In this document: in pieces, positions 5,815-5,993 of the stretch
How positions within the stretch are numbered: position 1 is the stretch's first letter
How the letters are laid out: each line of letters opens with the position of its first letter
Assembly: GCA_001515185.1 (NCBI GenBank)
Contig: LQHI01000058.1
Location: 1 to 5,993, forward strand
Length of the DNA stretch: 5,993 nt
Source: Hadesarchaea archaeon DG-33
GTDB taxonomy: Archaea; Hadarchaeota; Hadarchaeia; Hadarchaeales; Hadarchaeaceae
Direction of reading: 5' to 3'
Notes under the pieces: model-generated
What the model was told of the DNA's origin: nothing
Database searches by the model: none
What the model saw: only the letters and a program-made list of their open reading frames with translations
Translations under genes and position numbers: made by a program

Positions 5815-5970
5815 TTGGAAATTTCAGGGTTACCGTTTGTGAGCAAAGGGTTAGGCACGGCGCTACCTGCTCGAGTCGAGGAATTTAAGCTGATTCGCAG
5901 CGGCGAAAACACTTATCTGTTTATTCCATGCTTGGTTCAATTTTATCAAAATTTGTTGAAATTTAAATAA
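5815..5970 (+). CDS. Possible 51-residue small protein downstream of the response regulator
   Basis: A TTG at 5815 is preceded by GGAG (5807-5810) at a four-base gap, a good Shine-Dalgarno arrangement, and opens a 51-codon frame to TAA at 5968-5970. The product starts MEISGLPFVSKGLGTALPAR, has a mixed charged middle (VEEFKLIRSGENTYL) and a hydrophobic then basic end (FIPCLVQFYQNLLKFK). I recognise no family. It starts 10 bases after the response-regulator stop, so the two would share a transcript. It could be a partner of the receiver, a remnant of a longer gene, or a chance frame; the other genes here that start without ATG show that TTG is not a bar. Confidence 0.45.
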   Translation: MEISGLPFVSKGLGTALPARVEEFKLIRSGENTYLFIPCLVQFYQNLLKFK

Positions 5971-5993
5971 TTAGTCATGAAAATGCCTTTTTT

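Noticed and set aside
5977..5993. Start of a further gene (ATG at 5977, MKMPF...)
   Set aside because: Only five full codons are visible before the window ends, with no Shine-Dalgarno site; the TATA-like run ATTTAAATAA (5961-5970) is too close to support this ATG.

Overview
This window looks like archaeal chromosomal DNA. The evidence is a class I lysyl-tRNA synthetase, a di-glycine-ended ubiquitin-like sulfur carrier next to a TtuA/NcsA-type tRNA thiolase, an archaeal-type stand-alone nucleotidyltransferase, A+T-rich TATA-like boxes about 25 bases upstream of several starts, and frequent TTG/GTG starts with little or no leader. A lone CheY-like receiver protein fits Euryarchaeota and related lineages better than Crenarchaeota. 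I cannot name a genus from sequence alone. Gene packing is dense and no insertion sequence, CRISPR array, rRNA or tRNA was seen.

Layout. Positions 1-1605 (minus strand) hold an apparent operon: an M50 site-2-type membrane protease, then a 71-residue MoaD/ThiS/SAMP-like sulfur carrier 4 bases later, then the start of a TtuA/NcsA tRNA 2-thiolation enzyme that begins directly after the carrier's stop codon and runs off the left edge. A short divergent promoter region with a palindromic TATA-like octamer separates this operon from cutA (plus strand). cutA is followed by a 60-base gap holding a possible 17-codon leader ORF and a hairpin around the start codon of a nucleotidyltransferase gene. That gene converges on and overlaps the 3' end of lysS (minus strand) by 11 bases. 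lysS is divergent, across only 33 bases, from a fold-type I aminotransferase gene (4351-5397). That gene is broken: two internal deletions shift the reading frame and remove both the NPTG segment and the segment with the PLP-binding lysine. The last 600 bases are more A+T rich. They encode a single-domain response regulator with its own promoter and Shine-Dalgarno site, followed by a possible 51-residue small protein.

How the genes fit together. Only the sulfur carrier and thiolase form a clear functional unit: the carrier delivers sulfur as a C-terminal thiocarboxylate for tRNA 2-thiouridine synthesis. The protease sharing their operon is unexplained and worth attention. LysRS and the thiolase both serve translation but are in separate units. 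Apart from the broken aminotransferase, all recognised genes look intact, with their signature motifs in place.
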